Notes: generated by a model not told the origin, from the letters alone. Counted from the first letter of the stretch, positions 1 through 8,710 are shown. The stretch is 64,000 bases of DNA from Streptomyces olivochromogenes (GCF_001514115.1 NZ_KQ948452.1:722460-786459), one strand, 5' to 3'. Numbers and translations are program-made.

Positions 1-836
1 TCTGTCTCGGCGTGCTGCTCACCATCGGACTGATGGCACGCAAGGTCAAGGGCGCCATCCTGATCAGCATCGTGACGATGACCGTGGTCGCCGTGATCAT
101 CAACTCGGCCGCCGACATCAAGAGTTGGGGCCTGACCACGCCGAAGATCCCCTCCGACGTGGTGGCCACCCCGGACTTCGGTCTCGTCGGACACTTCAGT
201 CTGTTCGGCGGCTTCGGCGAGACCGGCGCCCTGACCGTCGTCCTGCTGATCTTCACCCTGATCCTGTCGGACTTCTTCGACGCCATGGGCACGATCGTCG
301 GCATCAGCGCCGAGGCCGGACTGCTCGACGAGGAGGGCAAGGTGCCCGGCATCGGCCGGGTGCTGTTCATCGACGGCGCCGCGGCCGTCGCGGGCGGCGC
401 GGCCTCCGCCTCCTCCAACACCGCCTACATCGAGTCCGCGGCCGGCGTCGGCGAGGGCTCGCGCACCGGCTTCTCGAACCTGATCACCGGCGGCATGTTC
501 GCCCTCGCCCTGTTCCTGACCCCGCTGCTCACCATCGTCCCGCTCCAGGCGGCGGCCCCCGCTCTGGTCGCGGTCGGCTTCCTGATGATGACGCAGGTCA
601 AGCACATCGAATGGGACAGCTACGAGATCGCGATCCCCGCGTTCCTGACCATCGCGGCGATGCCGTTCACCTACTCGATCACCAACGGCATCGGGGCCGG
701 CTTCGTCGCCTACGTCGTGATCAAGGCGGTGCTCGGCAAGATCCGTGAGGTCCACTGGCTGCTGTGGGCCGTGTCGGCGCTGTTCCTGGTGTACTTCGCG
801 ATCGATCCGGTGAGGCAGCTGTTCGGCGTGAAGTGA
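1..836 (+). CDS. NCS2/AzgA-type purine permease, 5' end outside window
   Basis: C-terminal part of a proton-coupled nucleobase permease of the AzgA/PbuG branch (guanine, hypoxanthine, adenine uptake) in the plasma membrane. The open frame runs in from the window edge (codons from position 3), so the true start is not visible. The visible 278 or so residues hold the conserved FFDAMGTIVG segment and a Ser/Asn-rich substrate loop (ASASSNTAYIES), followed by several hydrophobic helices and a short basic tail. Family and type of substrate are well supported; the exact purine is inference. It converges with the PBP gene across a strong hairpin. Confidence 0.9.
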   Translation, partial: CLGVLLTIGLMARKVKGAILISIVTMTVVAVIINSAADIKSWGLTTPKIPSDVVATPDFGLVGHFSLFGGFGETGALTVVLLIFTLILSDFFDAMGTIVGISAEAGLLDEEGKVPGIGRVLFIDGAAAVAGGAASASSNTAYIESAAGVGEGSRTGFSNLITGGMFALALFLTPLLTIVPLQAAAPALVAVGFLMMTQVKHIEWDSYEIAIPAFLTIAAMPFTYSITNGIGAGFVAYVVIKAVLGKIREVHWLLWAVSALFLVYFAIDPVRQLFGVK

Positions 837-862
837 CCGTACGGGCGTGAAGCGACCGTACG
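825..862. repeat. 19-bp tandem duplication across the permease stop codon
   Basis: Two adjacent 19-bp units (825-843 and 844-862) start with GGCGTGAAG and differ at one base. The permease stop codon lies inside the first unit; in the second it has become CGA. It looks like a slippage duplication of the gene's last codons. Confidence 0.85.
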
Positions 863-865
863 AAG

Positions 866-900
866 GAAGGGCCGCCCCCAGGGGTGCGGGGCGGCCCTTC
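866..900. terminator. Bidirectional hairpin between convergent genes
   Basis: The arms 866-878 (GAAGGGCCGCCCC) and 888-900 (GGGGCGGCCCTTC) are perfect complements around a 9-nt loop. It lies between the 3' ends of the permease and the PBP gene, so it can terminate both transcripts. No long T tract follows, as is usual in Streptomyces. Confidence 0.85.
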
Positions 901-915
901 GTCGTGCGCGGTGCG

Positions 916-2367
916 TCAGTTCTTCAGCGCCGCCCGCATCATGGCCTTGGCCACCGGCGCCGCCAGACCGTTGCCGCTGACCTCGGACCTCGCCGCGTCG
1001 GACTGCTCGACGATGACCGCCACGGCGACCTCCTTGCCGTTCGAGTCGGACTTCGCGTACGACGTGAACCAGGCGTACGGCGTCTTGCTGTTCTTCTCGC
1101 CGTGCTGGGCCGTACCCGTCTTGCCGCCCACGGTCGCGCCGGAGATCTTCGCGTTCGTGCCCGTGCCCTCGGTGACGACCGTCTGCATCGCGGACTGGAG
1201 CTGCTCGGCGGTGGTCGAGCTGACGATCTCCTTGGTCTCGGTGCTGTCGTCGTAGTTCTTCACCACATTGCCGCTCGCGTCACTGGTCTGCGACACCATG
1301 TGCGGCGAGACCAGCTTGCCGCCGTTGGCGATGGCGGCCGACACCATGGCCATCTGCAGCGGGGTCGCCGTGACGTCGTACTGGCCGATGCCGGTCAGCG
1401 CCGTGGACGACTCGTCCATGTTCGAGGGGTAGACGCTCGGGTACGCCCGCACCGGCACGTCCTGCGAGCTGTCGTTGAAGCCGAACTTCTCCGCCATCGC
1501 CTTGACCTTGTCCTGCCCGAGGTCGACGGCCATCTTCGCGAAGACGTTGTTGCACGAGTACTGGAGCGCCACCCGGATCGAGGCGTTCTTGCAGGGCGCG
1601 GAGGCGCTCTCGTTCGACAGGTCGGTCCTCGTGTTCGGCAGCGTGTACGGGTTGGGGCTGTCCGTGCCGGTGTCCACGTTCTTGTACAGCCCGTCCTCCA
1701 GCGCCGCCGCCGCGACCACCAGCTTGAACGTCGACCCGGGGGGTAGCGGCTGGCGCAGCGCCCGGTTGGTCATCGGCTTGTCCGCGTCCTTCGTCAGCTT
1801 CGTCCAGGCGGCGGAGTCGCCGGCGGTGAGCCGCGAGGGGTCGTACGACGGGGTGGAGACCACCGCGAGGATCTTGCCGTTCGTCGGGTCGATCGCGACG
1901 GCCGCGCCCTTCTTGGCGCCGAGTGCCGCGTAAGCCGCCTTCTGCACGTCCGGGTCGATGGTCGTGACCACGTCACCAGGGCTGGCGCGTTTGTTGGTGA
2001 TCGTGTCGAGGGGGCTCTTCAGCTGGTTGTCCGTACCGTCGAGCAGGCCCTGGAAGACGCCCTCCAGCTGGGTCGCCCCGAACACCTGGGAGCTGTAGCC
2101 CGTGACCGCCGCGTACAGGCTGCCGTCCGTGTACGTCCGCTTGTACTTGAGATCGCTGCCCTTCGTCTGCGCGGAGCCGGTGATCGCCCGGCCGGCCACG
2201 ATGATGTTCCCGAGCGGGTTCGCGTACTGCTCGATCGCGTTCCGTCGGTTGCTCTTGTTGTCCGCGAGTGCCTTGCCGTCGTAGAACTGCACCCAGGTCG
2301 CCCTGACCAGCAGGGAGAGCACGAGCAGCAGAGTGAAGACGGCGGCACGCCTGATCGTCTTGTTCAT
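916..2367 (-). CDS. Penicillin-binding transpeptidase (class B, PbpA-like)
   Basis: Cell-wall D,D-transpeptidase that cross-links peptidoglycan outside the membrane. The 483-residue protein has one N-terminal membrane anchor (about residues 8-25), an N-terminal PBP dimer-like region, and a transpeptidase domain with all three signature motifs: STFK at 212-215 (nucleophile Ser212), SCN at 271-273 and KTG at 416-418. The size fits the short mycobacterial PbpA-type class B PBPs. The gene lies alone, away from ftsW or ftsI, so it is probably one of several paralogues. The ATG at 2367 leads directly into the basic residues before the anchor; its RBS is weak. Confidence 0.93.
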   Translation of the reverse strand: MNKTIRRAAVFTLLLVLSLLVRATWVQFYDGKALADNKSNRRNAIEQYANPLGNIIVAGRAITGSAQTKGSDLKYKRTYTDGSLYAAVTGYSSQVFGATQLEGVFQGLLDGTDNQLKSPLDTITNKRASPGDVVTTIDPDVQKAAYAALGAKKGAAVAIDPTNGKILAVVSTPSYDPSRLTAGDSAAWTKLTKDADKPMTNRALRQPLPPGSTFKLVVAAAALEDGLYKNVDTGTDSPNPYTLPNTRTDLSNESASAPCKNASIRVALQYSCNNVFAKMAVDLGQDKVKAMAEKFGFNDSSQDVPVRAYPSVYPSNMDESSTALTGIGQYDVTATPLQMAMVSAAIANGGKLVSPHMVSQTSDASGNVVKNYDDSTETKEIVSSTTAEQLQSAMQTVVTEGTGTNAKISGATVGGKTGTAQHGEKNSKTPYAWFTSYAKSDSNGKEVAVAVIVEQSDAARSEVSGNGLAAPVAKAMMRAALKN

Positions 2368-2385
2368 CCCGCTCAGGAGGACGAG

Positions 2386-2412
2386 CGGAAGGGAGCGAAT
2401 CGTTCCCTTCCG
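2386..2412. terminator. Hairpin between acetyltransferase and PBP genes
   Basis: The inverted repeat CGGAAGGGA (2386-2394) pairs with TCCCTTCCG (2404-2412). It lies just upstream of the PBP start and downstream of the acetyltransferase stop, both on the minus strand. It may terminate the iclR-acetyltransferase transcript or fold in the PBP leader. Confidence 0.6.
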
Positions 2413-2434
2413 CCCGCATTTCTCATGCGTTGTT

Positions 2435-2466
2435 CATGAAGTCCGGCTCACATGAGGTCCGGCTCA
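2435..2466. repeat. 16-bp tandem duplication across acetyltransferase stop codon
   Basis: Units 2435-2450 and 2451-2466 (CATGAGGTCCGGCTCA type) differ at one base. The minus-strand stop codon of the acetyltransferase (2464-2466) is the last triplet of the gene-proximal unit and is copied in the second. Confidence 0.85.
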
Positions 2467-2934
2467 GCCCTCCAGGGTGAGCACGACCTCGTCCGTGTCC
2501 TCGCCGCGCGCGTGCGCGTATCCCCGGTCGTTCGCGGTGACCCGGAACCCGCACTTCTCCAGGACCCGCCGCGACCCGGCGTTGTCGGCCGCCGCCCGCG
2601 CGTGCAGCGGGCGTTCGGGCACCTCGGCCAGCAGGTCCCGCAGCGCGGCCGTCGCGATGCCCCGGCCCCAGTACGCCCGGTCGATCCAGTAGGTGACCTC
2701 GCGCTCGCCGGGATCCCCGTACACCGCGGCGCTGCCCACGACATCGCCGTCCGCGAGGATCGTGCGCAGCACGGCGGACGAGGCACGGACACGCTCCCAG
2801 TGGGCGTCGAAGGCGTCACGGTCGGCGGGGTCCCTGGGGGTGAACGCGGCCATCCGGAGGGACTCGGGGTCGTTCATCTGACGGTAGAAGACCGGCAGAT
2901 CGCTGTCGTGGACCGGGCGGAGTGCGACCTCCAT
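2464..2934 (-). CDS. GNAT N-acetyltransferase, RimJ/RimL type
   Basis: A 156-residue acetyl-CoA-dependent N-acetyltransferase. The acetyl-CoA binding motif is YWGRGIA near residue 90, followed by the family's asparagine segment (ADNAGSRRVLEKCGF), which places it in the Acetyltransf_3/RimJ-L group. The acceptor is unknown; these proteins modify protein N-termini, amino acids or small toxins. The start lies only 3 bp after the stop of the IclR regulator, so the two are co-transcribed. Confidence 0.85.
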   Translation of the reverse strand: MEVALRPVHDSDLPVFYRQMNDPESLRMAAFTPRDPADRDAFDAHWERVRASSAVLRTILADGDVVGSAAVYGDPGEREVTYWIDRAYWGRGIATAALRDLLAEVPERPLHARAAADNAGSRRVLEKCGFRVTANDRGYAHARGEDTDEVVLTLEG

Positions 2935-2937
2935 GGT

Positions 2938-3711
2938 TCAGAGCCTCCGGGTGGCCAGCGTCAGCCGGTCGCGGGCGTCGAACAGGGCGTCCTTGACCAT
3001 CTGCTCGTGCGCGGGGGTGAGCCGGGCCACCGGGACCGAGCAGCTGATCGCGTCCCGGGCGGGGGTGCGGTAGGGGATCGCGACGCCGAAGCAGCGCAGC
3101 CCCAGCGTGTTCTCCTCACGGTCCACGGCGAAGCCCTGCTCCCGGACCTGGTGCAGCTCCTCGATGAGCTTCTCCCGGTCGGTGATCGTGTGTTCGGTCA
3201 GCGCGGGGAGCGTCTCGGGCAGCATCTTGCGGACCTGCTCGTCGGTGTGGGTGGCGAGCAGCGCCTTGCCGAGCGAGGTCGAGTGCGCGGGGAGCCGGCG
3301 GCCCACCCGGGTGAAGGGGCGCAGGTAGTGCTGCGACTGGCGGGTGGCCAGGTACACGACGTTCGTGCCGTCCAGGCGCGCCAGGTGGATGGTCTCCGTG
3401 GTGTCGTCGGAGAGCCGGTCCAGGGTCGGGCGGGCCGCGGCGACCACCTCGTCGCCGTCGATGTACGAGGTGCCGACCAGCAGTGCCCGTACGCCGATGC
3501 CGTACCGCGTGCCCGTCGCGTCCGTCTCGACCCAGCCGAGCTCCACGAGGGTGCGCAGCAGCATGTAGAGGCTGGATTTCGGATAACCGACGGCCTCCTG
3601 GACCGCGGCCAGGGAGTGCATACCGGGCCGGCCCGCGAAGTACTCGAGCAATTCCACGGTCCGTACCGCGGACTTGACCTGCGCTCCGCCGCCTGTCTCG
3701 CCTGCCGACAT
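2938..3711 (-). CDS. IclR-family transcriptional regulator
   Basis: A 257-residue regulator with an N-terminal winged HTH (about residues 12-75, including AVGYPKSSLYMLLRTLVELGWV) and a C-terminal IclR effector-binding domain ending near RDRLTLATRRL. The ATG at 3711 is preferred because the frame upstream runs through the divergent promoter. It is divergent from the semialdehyde dehydrogenase gene with a palindrome between them. Homologues in this context control uronic or aldaric acid catabolism that yields alpha-ketoglutaric semialdehyde. The effector is inference, but the local target seems clear. Confidence 0.88.
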   Translation of the reverse strand: MSAGETGGGAQVKSAVRTVELLEYFAGRPGMHSLAAVQEAVGYPKSSLYMLLRTLVELGWVETDATGTRYGIGVRALLVGTSYIDGDEVVAAARPTLDRLSDDTTETIHLARLDGTNVVYLATRQSQHYLRPFTRVGRRLPAHSTSLGKALLATHTDEQVRKMLPETLPALTEHTITDREKLIEELHQVREQGFAVDREENTLGLRCFGVAIPYRTPARDAISCSVPVARLTPAHEQMVKDALFDARDRLTLATRRL

Positions 3712-3774
3712 CGCCCTTGACCCCCTCGTTCGACGGGAAATAGTCTCCGCATCATATTCACCATCAGAGACAGC

Positions 3775-3790
3775 GTTCAGTATATCGAAC
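3775..3790. promoter_or_regulatory. Palindromic operator between iclR gene and dehydrogenase
   Basis: The 16-mer GTTCAGTATATCGAAC is a near-perfect palindrome (GTTC..TATA..GAAC). It lies in an AT-richer patch of the 131-bp divergent spacer, 53 bp before the dehydrogenase start. Size and symmetry fit an IclR dimer site. The assignment is inferred from position. Confidence 0.65.
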
Positions 3791-3842
3791 ACCGCTGGTG
3801 AGTGAGACAAGAACTGCGGCATTACATCTGGAGGGACCCGCG

Positions 3843-5372
3843 GTGGCAGCAGCACCAGTCTGGAGTGTCGACCCCCGTACCGGGAAGCAGCGCGAGCAGG
3901 TTGCGGTGGAGGCCACGGTCCAGGAGGTCGACGAGGCCGTCCGCGCCGCGCACGCCGCCCGGGGAGCCCTCGTCGACCGCACCGTGCGCGCGGCCTTCCT
4001 GAGGACCGCCGCGGACCTGCTCGAAGCGGCCAAGGAGCAGCTCGTCGAGGCCGCCGACGCGGAGACCGCGCTCGGCCCGGTCCGGCTCACCGGCGAACTC
4101 GCCCGCACCTGCTACCAGCTGCGGGCCTTCGGCGGCATCGTCGACGAGGGCGCGTTCCTCGACGTCGTCATCAACCACCCCGACGACACGGCGACCCCGC
4201 CGATCCCGGACCTGCGCCGCTACAAGGTGCCGCTGGGCGTCGTCGCCGTCTACTCCGCCTCCAACTTCCCCTTCGCCTTCTCCGTCGCCGGCGGGGACAC
4301 CGCGAGCGCGCTGGCGGCCGGCTGCCCGGTCGTGGTCAAGGCCCACCCCGACCACCCGGCGCTCTCCGAGCTGGTCGCGGCCGTCCTGCGCCGGGCCGCC
4401 GCCCGGCACGACATCCCGGCCGGTGTCGTCGGCCTCGTGCACGGCTTCGAGGCGGGCGTCGAACTCGTCAAGCACCCGCTGGTCGCGGCGGCCGGGTTCA
4501 CCGGCTCCGTGCGCGGCGGCCGTGCCCTGTTCGACGCGGCGGCCGCGCGCCCCGTGCCGATCCCCTTCCACGGTGAGCTGGGCTCCCTCAACCCCGTCGT
4601 GATCACCGAGGCCGCGGCGGCCGAGCGCGCCGAGGCGATCGGCGCCGGGCTCGCGGGCTCGATGACGCTGGGCGTCGGCCAGTTCTGCGTGAAGCCGGGC
4701 CTGGTCCTGGCGCCCGCGGGCGCGGCGGGCGACCGCCTGGTGAAGTCCCTGACCGACGCCGTCAGCGACACCGACGCGGGCGTCCTCCTGGACCACCGCA
4801 TGCGCGACAACTTCATCGCGGGTGTCGCCGAGCGCGCCGGGCTCCCCGGCGTCGAGACCCCGGTGACCCCGGGCTCGGGCGGCGAGCACACGGTGAGCCC
4901 CGGCTTCCTGACCGTGCCCGCGCACAAGCTCGCCACCGAGGGCGAGCACGACCTGCTCCTGGAGGAGTGCTTCGGCCCGCTCACGGTCGTCGCCCGCTAC
5001 GAGGACGAGTCCGAGGCCAGCGCGGTCCTCTCGCGCCTTCCCGGCAACCTCACCGCGACCGTGCAGTTGTCGACGGAGGAGGCGGCGGGCGAAGGCCGCG
5101 GCGCGGAGATCCTCGCCGAGCTGACGCCGCTCGCCGGACGCGTCCTGGTCAACGGCTGGCCCACCGGTGTCGCCGTCGCCCCCGCCCAGCACCACGGCGG
5201 TCCCTACCCGGCGACGACGTCGACCTCGACGTCGGTCGGCGGTACGGCGATCGAGCGCTGGCTGCGGCCGGTGGCGTACCAGAACGCGCCGGAGGCGCTG
5301 CTGCCGCCGGAGCTGCGGGACGACAACCCGCTGGGGTTGCCGCGACGGTACGACGGTCACCTGGAGCGGTAG
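3843..5372 (+). CDS. Alpha-ketoglutaric semialdehyde dehydrogenase (NADP+)
   Basis: Oxidises 2,5-dioxopentanoate to 2-oxoglutarate, the last step of non-phosphorylative pentose and aldarate catabolism, in the cytoplasm. The 509-residue aldehyde dehydrogenase has the catalytic cysteine in VGQFCVKPG (about residue 282) and the general base Glu in FHGELGSLNP. The SASNFPFAFSVAGGDTASALAAG segment is typical of the KGSADH branch. The GTG at 3843 is chosen over the GTG at 3798 because GGAGGG lies 7 nt before it. It is divergent from the IclR regulator. The aldarate dehydratase partner is not in the window. Confidence 0.88.
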   Translation: MAAAPVWSVDPRTGKQREQVAVEATVQEVDEAVRAAHAARGALVDRTVRAAFLRTAADLLEAAKEQLVEAADAETALGPVRLTGELARTCYQLRAFGGIVDEGAFLDVVINHPDDTATPPIPDLRRYKVPLGVVAVYSASNFPFAFSVAGGDTASALAAGCPVVVKAHPDHPALSELVAAVLRRAAARHDIPAGVVGLVHGFEAGVELVKHPLVAAAGFTGSVRGGRALFDAAAARPVPIPFHGELGSLNPVVITEAAAAERAEAIGAGLAGSMTLGVGQFCVKPGLVLAPAGAAGDRLVKSLTDAVSDTDAGVLLDHRMRDNFIAGVAERAGLPGVETPVTPGSGGEHTVSPGFLTVPAHKLATEGEHDLLLEECFGPLTVVARYEDESEASAVLSRLPGNLTATVQLSTEEAAGEGRGAEILAELTPLAGRVLVNGWPTGVAVAPAQHHGGPYPATTSTSTSVGGTAIERWLRPVAYQNAPEALLPPELRDDNPLGLPRRYDGHLER

Positions 5373-5427
5373 CGCTCCGCGGGTAGCGCCGTCGGGGGTG
5401 TGGTCGTTCGCGGGCCGCGGGGCCGTT

Positions 5428-5467
5428 GTGGCTGGTCGCGCAGTTCCTCGCGCCCCTTTCGGGGCAC
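5428..5467 (+). repeat. Dispersed Streptomyces intergenic repeat, type A
   Basis: The segment GGCTGGTCGCGCAGTTCCTCG, continuing GCGCCCC, is a copy of the intergenic element seen five more times in the window (12351, 12466 inverted, 18718, 18797, 49719). It lies in the 121-bp gap between the dehydrogenase and the DUF1349 gene. It encodes nothing recognisable. Confidence 0.8.
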
Positions 5468-5493
5468 GGTACTTGGCCTGAGAGGATTGGTGA

Positions 5494-6102
5494 ATGGACG
5501 TCGAACTTCCCGAACTTCCCTTCCCCCTCCGTACCTACGGGCCTGACGGGCACTGGTCGCACGAGGACGGGATCCTCACCGGCTGGGCCGGCCCCCGCCA
5601 GGACCGTTTCGTACCGCCCACCGACGAGGCACTGGACCCCGCCTCCGACGCGCCCCGCCTCCTCGGGGCGCCGGAGGGGGACTTCCAGCTGATCGCCCGC
5701 GTCACGGTCGGCTTCGGCGCGGCCTTCGACGCGGGGGTCCTCTACGTCCATGTGGGGGAGCGGGCCTGGGCGAAGCTCTGCCTGGAGTACTCCCCGGACG
5801 TGCCCACCGTCTGCACGGTGGTCACCCGGGGGCACTCCGACGACGCCAACTCCTTCACCGTGGACGGCAGTTCCGTCTGGCTGCGGATCAGCCGCACGGG
5901 TCGGGCCTTCGCCTTCCACGCCTCCCGCGACGGCAAGCGCTGGACCTTCATCCGGCTCTTCACCCTGGGCGAGGAGAAGGAGACGTCCGCCGCGCTCGTC
6001 GGCTTCATGACGCAGTCGCCGATGGGGGAGGGGTGCGTGGTGACCTACGACGGCATCGAGTTCCGCCCGAACTGGCCCAAGGACCTGAGAGACGGCAACT
6101 GA
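5494..6102 (+). CDS. DUF1349 concanavalin-like domain protein
   Basis: A 202-residue cytoplasmic protein matching the DUF1349 family (beta-jelly-roll, concanavalin A-like). Recognisable parts are DFQLIARVTVGFGAAFDAG, the WAKLCLEYS strand, and the C-terminal MTQSPMGEGCVVTYDGIEF segment. GAGAGGA lies about 8 nt before the ATG. The family is thought to bind carbohydrate, but no activity is established. There is no signal peptide. The function in this context is unknown. Confidence 0.85.
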   Translation: MDVELPELPFPLRTYGPDGHWSHEDGILTGWAGPRQDRFVPPTDEALDPASDAPRLLGAPEGDFQLIARVTVGFGAAFDAGVLYVHVGERAWAKLCLEYSPDVPTVCTVVTRGHSDDANSFTVDGSSVWLRISRTGRAFAFHASRDGKRWTFIRLFTLGEEKETSAALVGFMTQSPMGEGCVVTYDGIEFRPNWPKDLRDGN

Positions 6103-6165
6103 CCGTGGGTGGGGGGCCGGCCGCGCAGTGGGAACCGTGGCCCCCTCCATCACGTCCTCCGCTGC

Positions 6166-6672
6166 ATGATCGGCACACCCCGCACCACAGGCCCCCTCGT
6201 CATCAGAACCGCGCTGCCCAGCGAGGCCGCCGCCATCACCGAGCTGCACGTCCGCGCCCGGTCCACGTACTACCCGGACGGCCTGCCCTTCGGTGACGTC
6301 GACTGGGTCGCCGCGTGGCGGGGCAGCATCGAGCGCCGCGAGGCCCACGTCCTCTGCGCGGTGCGTGACGGACACCTGGTGGGCATCGCCTCCTTCCGGA
6401 CGGCCGACGACGCACCCACCGACACCGTGAAGCTCTTCCAGTTCCATGTCGATCCCGACCGCTGGCGGACGGGCATCGGCACCGCGCTGCACGCGGCCTG
6501 CGTCGAGCAGTGGCGGGCCGACGGCAAGCGGACGGCGAGCCTCGGCGTACACGTCGACAACGAACGCGCCCAGGCCTTCTACGCCCGCCAGGGCTGGGTC
6601 CCGGCCCCGGAGATCCCGTCGGTGGAGGGCGACCACCACCTCCTCCTGCGCTACACCGTCACCGGGGAATGA
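6166..6672 (+). CDS. GNAT N-acetyltransferase
   Basis: A GNAT-fold acetyltransferase of about 168 residues. The acetyl-CoA loop is DRWRTGIGTALHAAC, and it is followed by VHVDNERAQAFYARQGWV, the usual GNAT C-terminal pattern. The substrate is unknown. An in-frame GTG at 6109 would add 19 residues. Neither start has a clear RBS, and the ATG at 6166 is chosen because the conserved fold begins soon after it. It lies downstream of the DUF1349 gene and may share its transcript. Confidence 0.8.
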   Translation: MIGTPRTTGPLVIRTALPSEAAAITELHVRARSTYYPDGLPFGDVDWVAAWRGSIERREAHVLCAVRDGHLVGIASFRTADDAPTDTVKLFQFHVDPDRWRTGIGTALHAACVEQWRADGKRTASLGVHVDNERAQAFYARQGWVPAPEIPSVEGDHHLLLRYTVTGE

Positions 6673-6732
6673 ACCCAGCCGCTTGAACGTTCACGTTTCG
6701 ACTTATCCGCACGACCTGGAGAGAGCCGAGAC

Positions 6733-7452
6733 ATGCGCGTCGAGATCTGGAGCGACATCGCCTGCCCCTGGTGCTACGTGGGCAAGGCCCGCTTCGAGAA
6801 GGCGCTGGACGCCTTCCCGCACCGTGGCGAGGTCGAGGTCGTGCACCGCTCCTTCGAGCTGGACCCCGGTCGCGCCAAGGGCGACGTCCAGCCCGTGCTC
6901 AAGATGCTGACCAAGAAGTACGGCATGAGCGAGGCACAGGCGCAGGCCGGCGAGGAGAACCTGGGCACGCAGGCCGCCGCCGAGGGCCTGGCGTACCGCA
7001 CCCGGGACCGCGACCACGGCAACACCTTCGACATGCACCGCCTCCTCCACTTCGCCAAGGAGCGGGGCCGCCAGGACGAGCTGATCGGTCTGCTGTACAA
7101 GGCGAACTTCGCCGAGGAGCGGACCGTCTTCAACGACGACGAGCGGCTCGTCGAGCTGGCCGTCGCCGCCGGGCTCGACGCCGACGCGTCCCGCGAGGTG
7201 CTGGCCGACCCGAAGGCGTACGCCGACGAGGTGCGCGCCGACGAGCGCGAGGCCGCCGAGCTCGGCGCGAACGGCGTGCCGTTCTTCGTCCTGGACCGCA
7301 AGTACGGCGTCTCCGGCGCCCAGCCCGCCGAGGTCTTCGCGCAGGCCCTGACCCAGGCATGGGGCGAGCGCCCGCCGCTGAAGCTGATCCAGGACGGCGC
7401 CGCCGACGCGGAGGCCTGCGGCCCGGACGGATGCGCCGTACCGCAGCCGTAA
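6733..7452 (+). CDS. DsbA-family oxidoreductase, FrnE-like
   Basis: A 239-residue cytoplasmic thioredoxin-fold protein of the FrnE/DsbA group (disulfide isomerase or 2-hydroxychromene-2-carboxylate isomerase superfamily). The redox motif CPWC is at residues 11-14, an all-helical insertion follows, and the cis-Pro strand is GVPFFVLD. GGAGAG precedes the ATG by 8 nt. The C-terminal tail carries two further cysteines (EACGPDGCAVPQP), as in FrnE homologues of actinobacteria. It likely acts in thiol or oxidative stress, which is inference. AGCCCGTCC is duplicated from the last base of the stop codon. Confidence 0.88.
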   Translation: MRVEIWSDIACPWCYVGKARFEKALDAFPHRGEVEVVHRSFELDPGRAKGDVQPVLKMLTKKYGMSEAQAQAGEENLGTQAAAEGLAYRTRDRDHGNTFDMHRLLHFAKERGRQDELIGLLYKANFAEERTVFNDDERLVELAVAAGLDADASREVLADPKAYADEVRADEREAAELGANGVPFFVLDRKYGVSGAQPAEVFAQALTQAWGERPPLKLIQDGAADAEACGPDGCAVPQP

Positions 7453-7577
7453 GCCCGTCCAGCCCGTCCGGCACGGCGGTGAAAGCGCAGGTCGGGGCGG
7501 ACGTATAAGCAGTCCTTACCGGAACCACGCAGAACTCCGTAATGGACGAGAGGTGCTCGGGGCCGCACAGTGGTCCC

Positions 7578-8627
7578 ATGGAGACCTTCGAGAGCCTCGT
7601 ACGAGCCGAGTTCGCCCCGAAGAACACCTATCTGAACACCGCGAGCTGCGGACTTCTGCCGGCGCGCACGGTCGAGGCCATGCGCGCCGCCGTCGAGTCC
7701 GTCGCCGACGGACGGCCGTCCGACATGTTCGACGACGTGGAGGCCGCCCGCGCCGCCTTCGCCCGGCTGGCCGGGGTCCCCGCGGGCCGGGTGGCGGCCG
7801 GGGCCTCGGTCGCCGTCTACAGCGGACTGATCGCCGCCTCGCTGCCGCCGGGCGCCGAAGTCCTCACCGCGGAGGACGACTTCAGCTCCGTCGTGAACCC
7901 CTTCCACGTCCGTGGCGACCTCAAGCTGCGCGCCGTACCGCTGGAGCGGCTCGCCGAGTCCGTACGTCCGGGCACCGCGCTCGTCGCGGTCAGCGCCGCG
8001 CAGTCCGCGGACGGGCGGATCGCCGATCTGGCGGGCATCGCCGGGGCCGCGCGCGAGCACGGAGCACGTACGTACGTCGACGTCTCCCAGGCCGCCGGCT
8101 GGCTGCCGATCGAGGCCGACGCGTACGACTTCGTCTCCTCGGTCGCCTTCAAGTGGCTCGTCTGCCCTCGGGGCGTGGCCTTCCTGGTCGTTCCGGAGGA
8201 CCTCGGCGGGCTCACTCCGGTGTTCGCCGGCTGGGTCGCGGGTGAGGCGCCCTGGGACAGCTGCTACGGCCCGGTGGCGGAACTCGCCCACTCGGCGCGG
8301 CGGTTCGACGAGAGCCCCAGCCTCTTCTCGTACGCGGGCGCCCGGCACTCGCTGGAGCTCTTCGAGGAGCTGGGCGTGGCGAACGTACGCGCCCATGACC
8401 TCGCCCTCGCCGACCGTTTCCGCGCCGGGCTCCAGGGGCTCGGCCACGCACCGGTGTCCGCCCCCGCCTCGCCGATCGTGTCCGTGCCCGGACTCGGCCG
8501 CCGGCAGCGGGAGCTGAGCGAGGCCGGGGTCGAGGTCTCCGACCGGGCGGGCAACCTGCGCGCGGCCTTCCACCTGTACAACTCCCCCACCGACGTCGAC
8601 CGGCTGCTGGACGTCCTGTCCGGCTGA
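7578..8627 (+). CDS. Class V aminotransferase / cysteine desulfurase-like PLP enzyme
   Basis: A 349-residue fold-type I PLP enzyme. The PLP lysine is in VAFKWLVCPRGVAF, the cofactor aspartate in YVDVSQAAGW, and the N-terminal motif is LNTASCGLLP. The family includes cysteine desulfurases, kynureninases and isopenicillin N epimerases, and the sequence alone does not choose a substrate. An in-frame ATG at 7542 would add 12 residues. The ATG at 7578 fits the family N-terminus better. It converges with ectD. Confidence 0.82.
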   Translation: METFESLVRAEFAPKNTYLNTASCGLLPARTVEAMRAAVESVADGRPSDMFDDVEAARAAFARLAGVPAGRVAAGASVAVYSGLIAASLPPGAEVLTAEDDFSSVVNPFHVRGDLKLRAVPLERLAESVRPGTALVAVSAAQSADGRIADLAGIAGAAREHGARTYVDVSQAAGWLPIEADAYDFVSSVAFKWLVCPRGVAFLVVPEDLGGLTPVFAGWVAGEAPWDSCYGPVAELAHSARRFDESPSLFSYAGARHSLELFEELGVANVRAHDLALADRFRAGLQGLGHAPVSAPASPIVSVPGLGRRQRELSEAGVEVSDRAGNLRAAFHLYNSPTDVDRLLDVLSG

Positions 8628-8644
8628 CCCCGGCGGGGGCTCCT

Positions 8645-8710
8645 TCACGCTCGCGGCTACGTCGCGGCGCGGCTACGTCATGCTCGCGGTCACCGCACGC
8701 TCGCGGTCAC
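8645..8710. repeat. Degenerate tandem repeats over the ectD stop codon
   Basis: The 17-bp units GTCATGCTCGCGGTCAC (8677-8693) and CGCACGCTCGCGGTCAC (8694-8710) are adjacent, with a more decayed related copy near 8645. The ectD stop codon (8707-8709) is inside the array. A GCTACGTC motif also recurs at 8656 and 8672. Confidence 0.7.

Noticed and set aside
3798..3842. Longer start for the semialdehyde dehydrogenase
   Set aside because: The upstream GTG has no RBS, lies 7 bp from the operator, and the extra residues are not family-like; the GTG at 3843 has GGAGGG.
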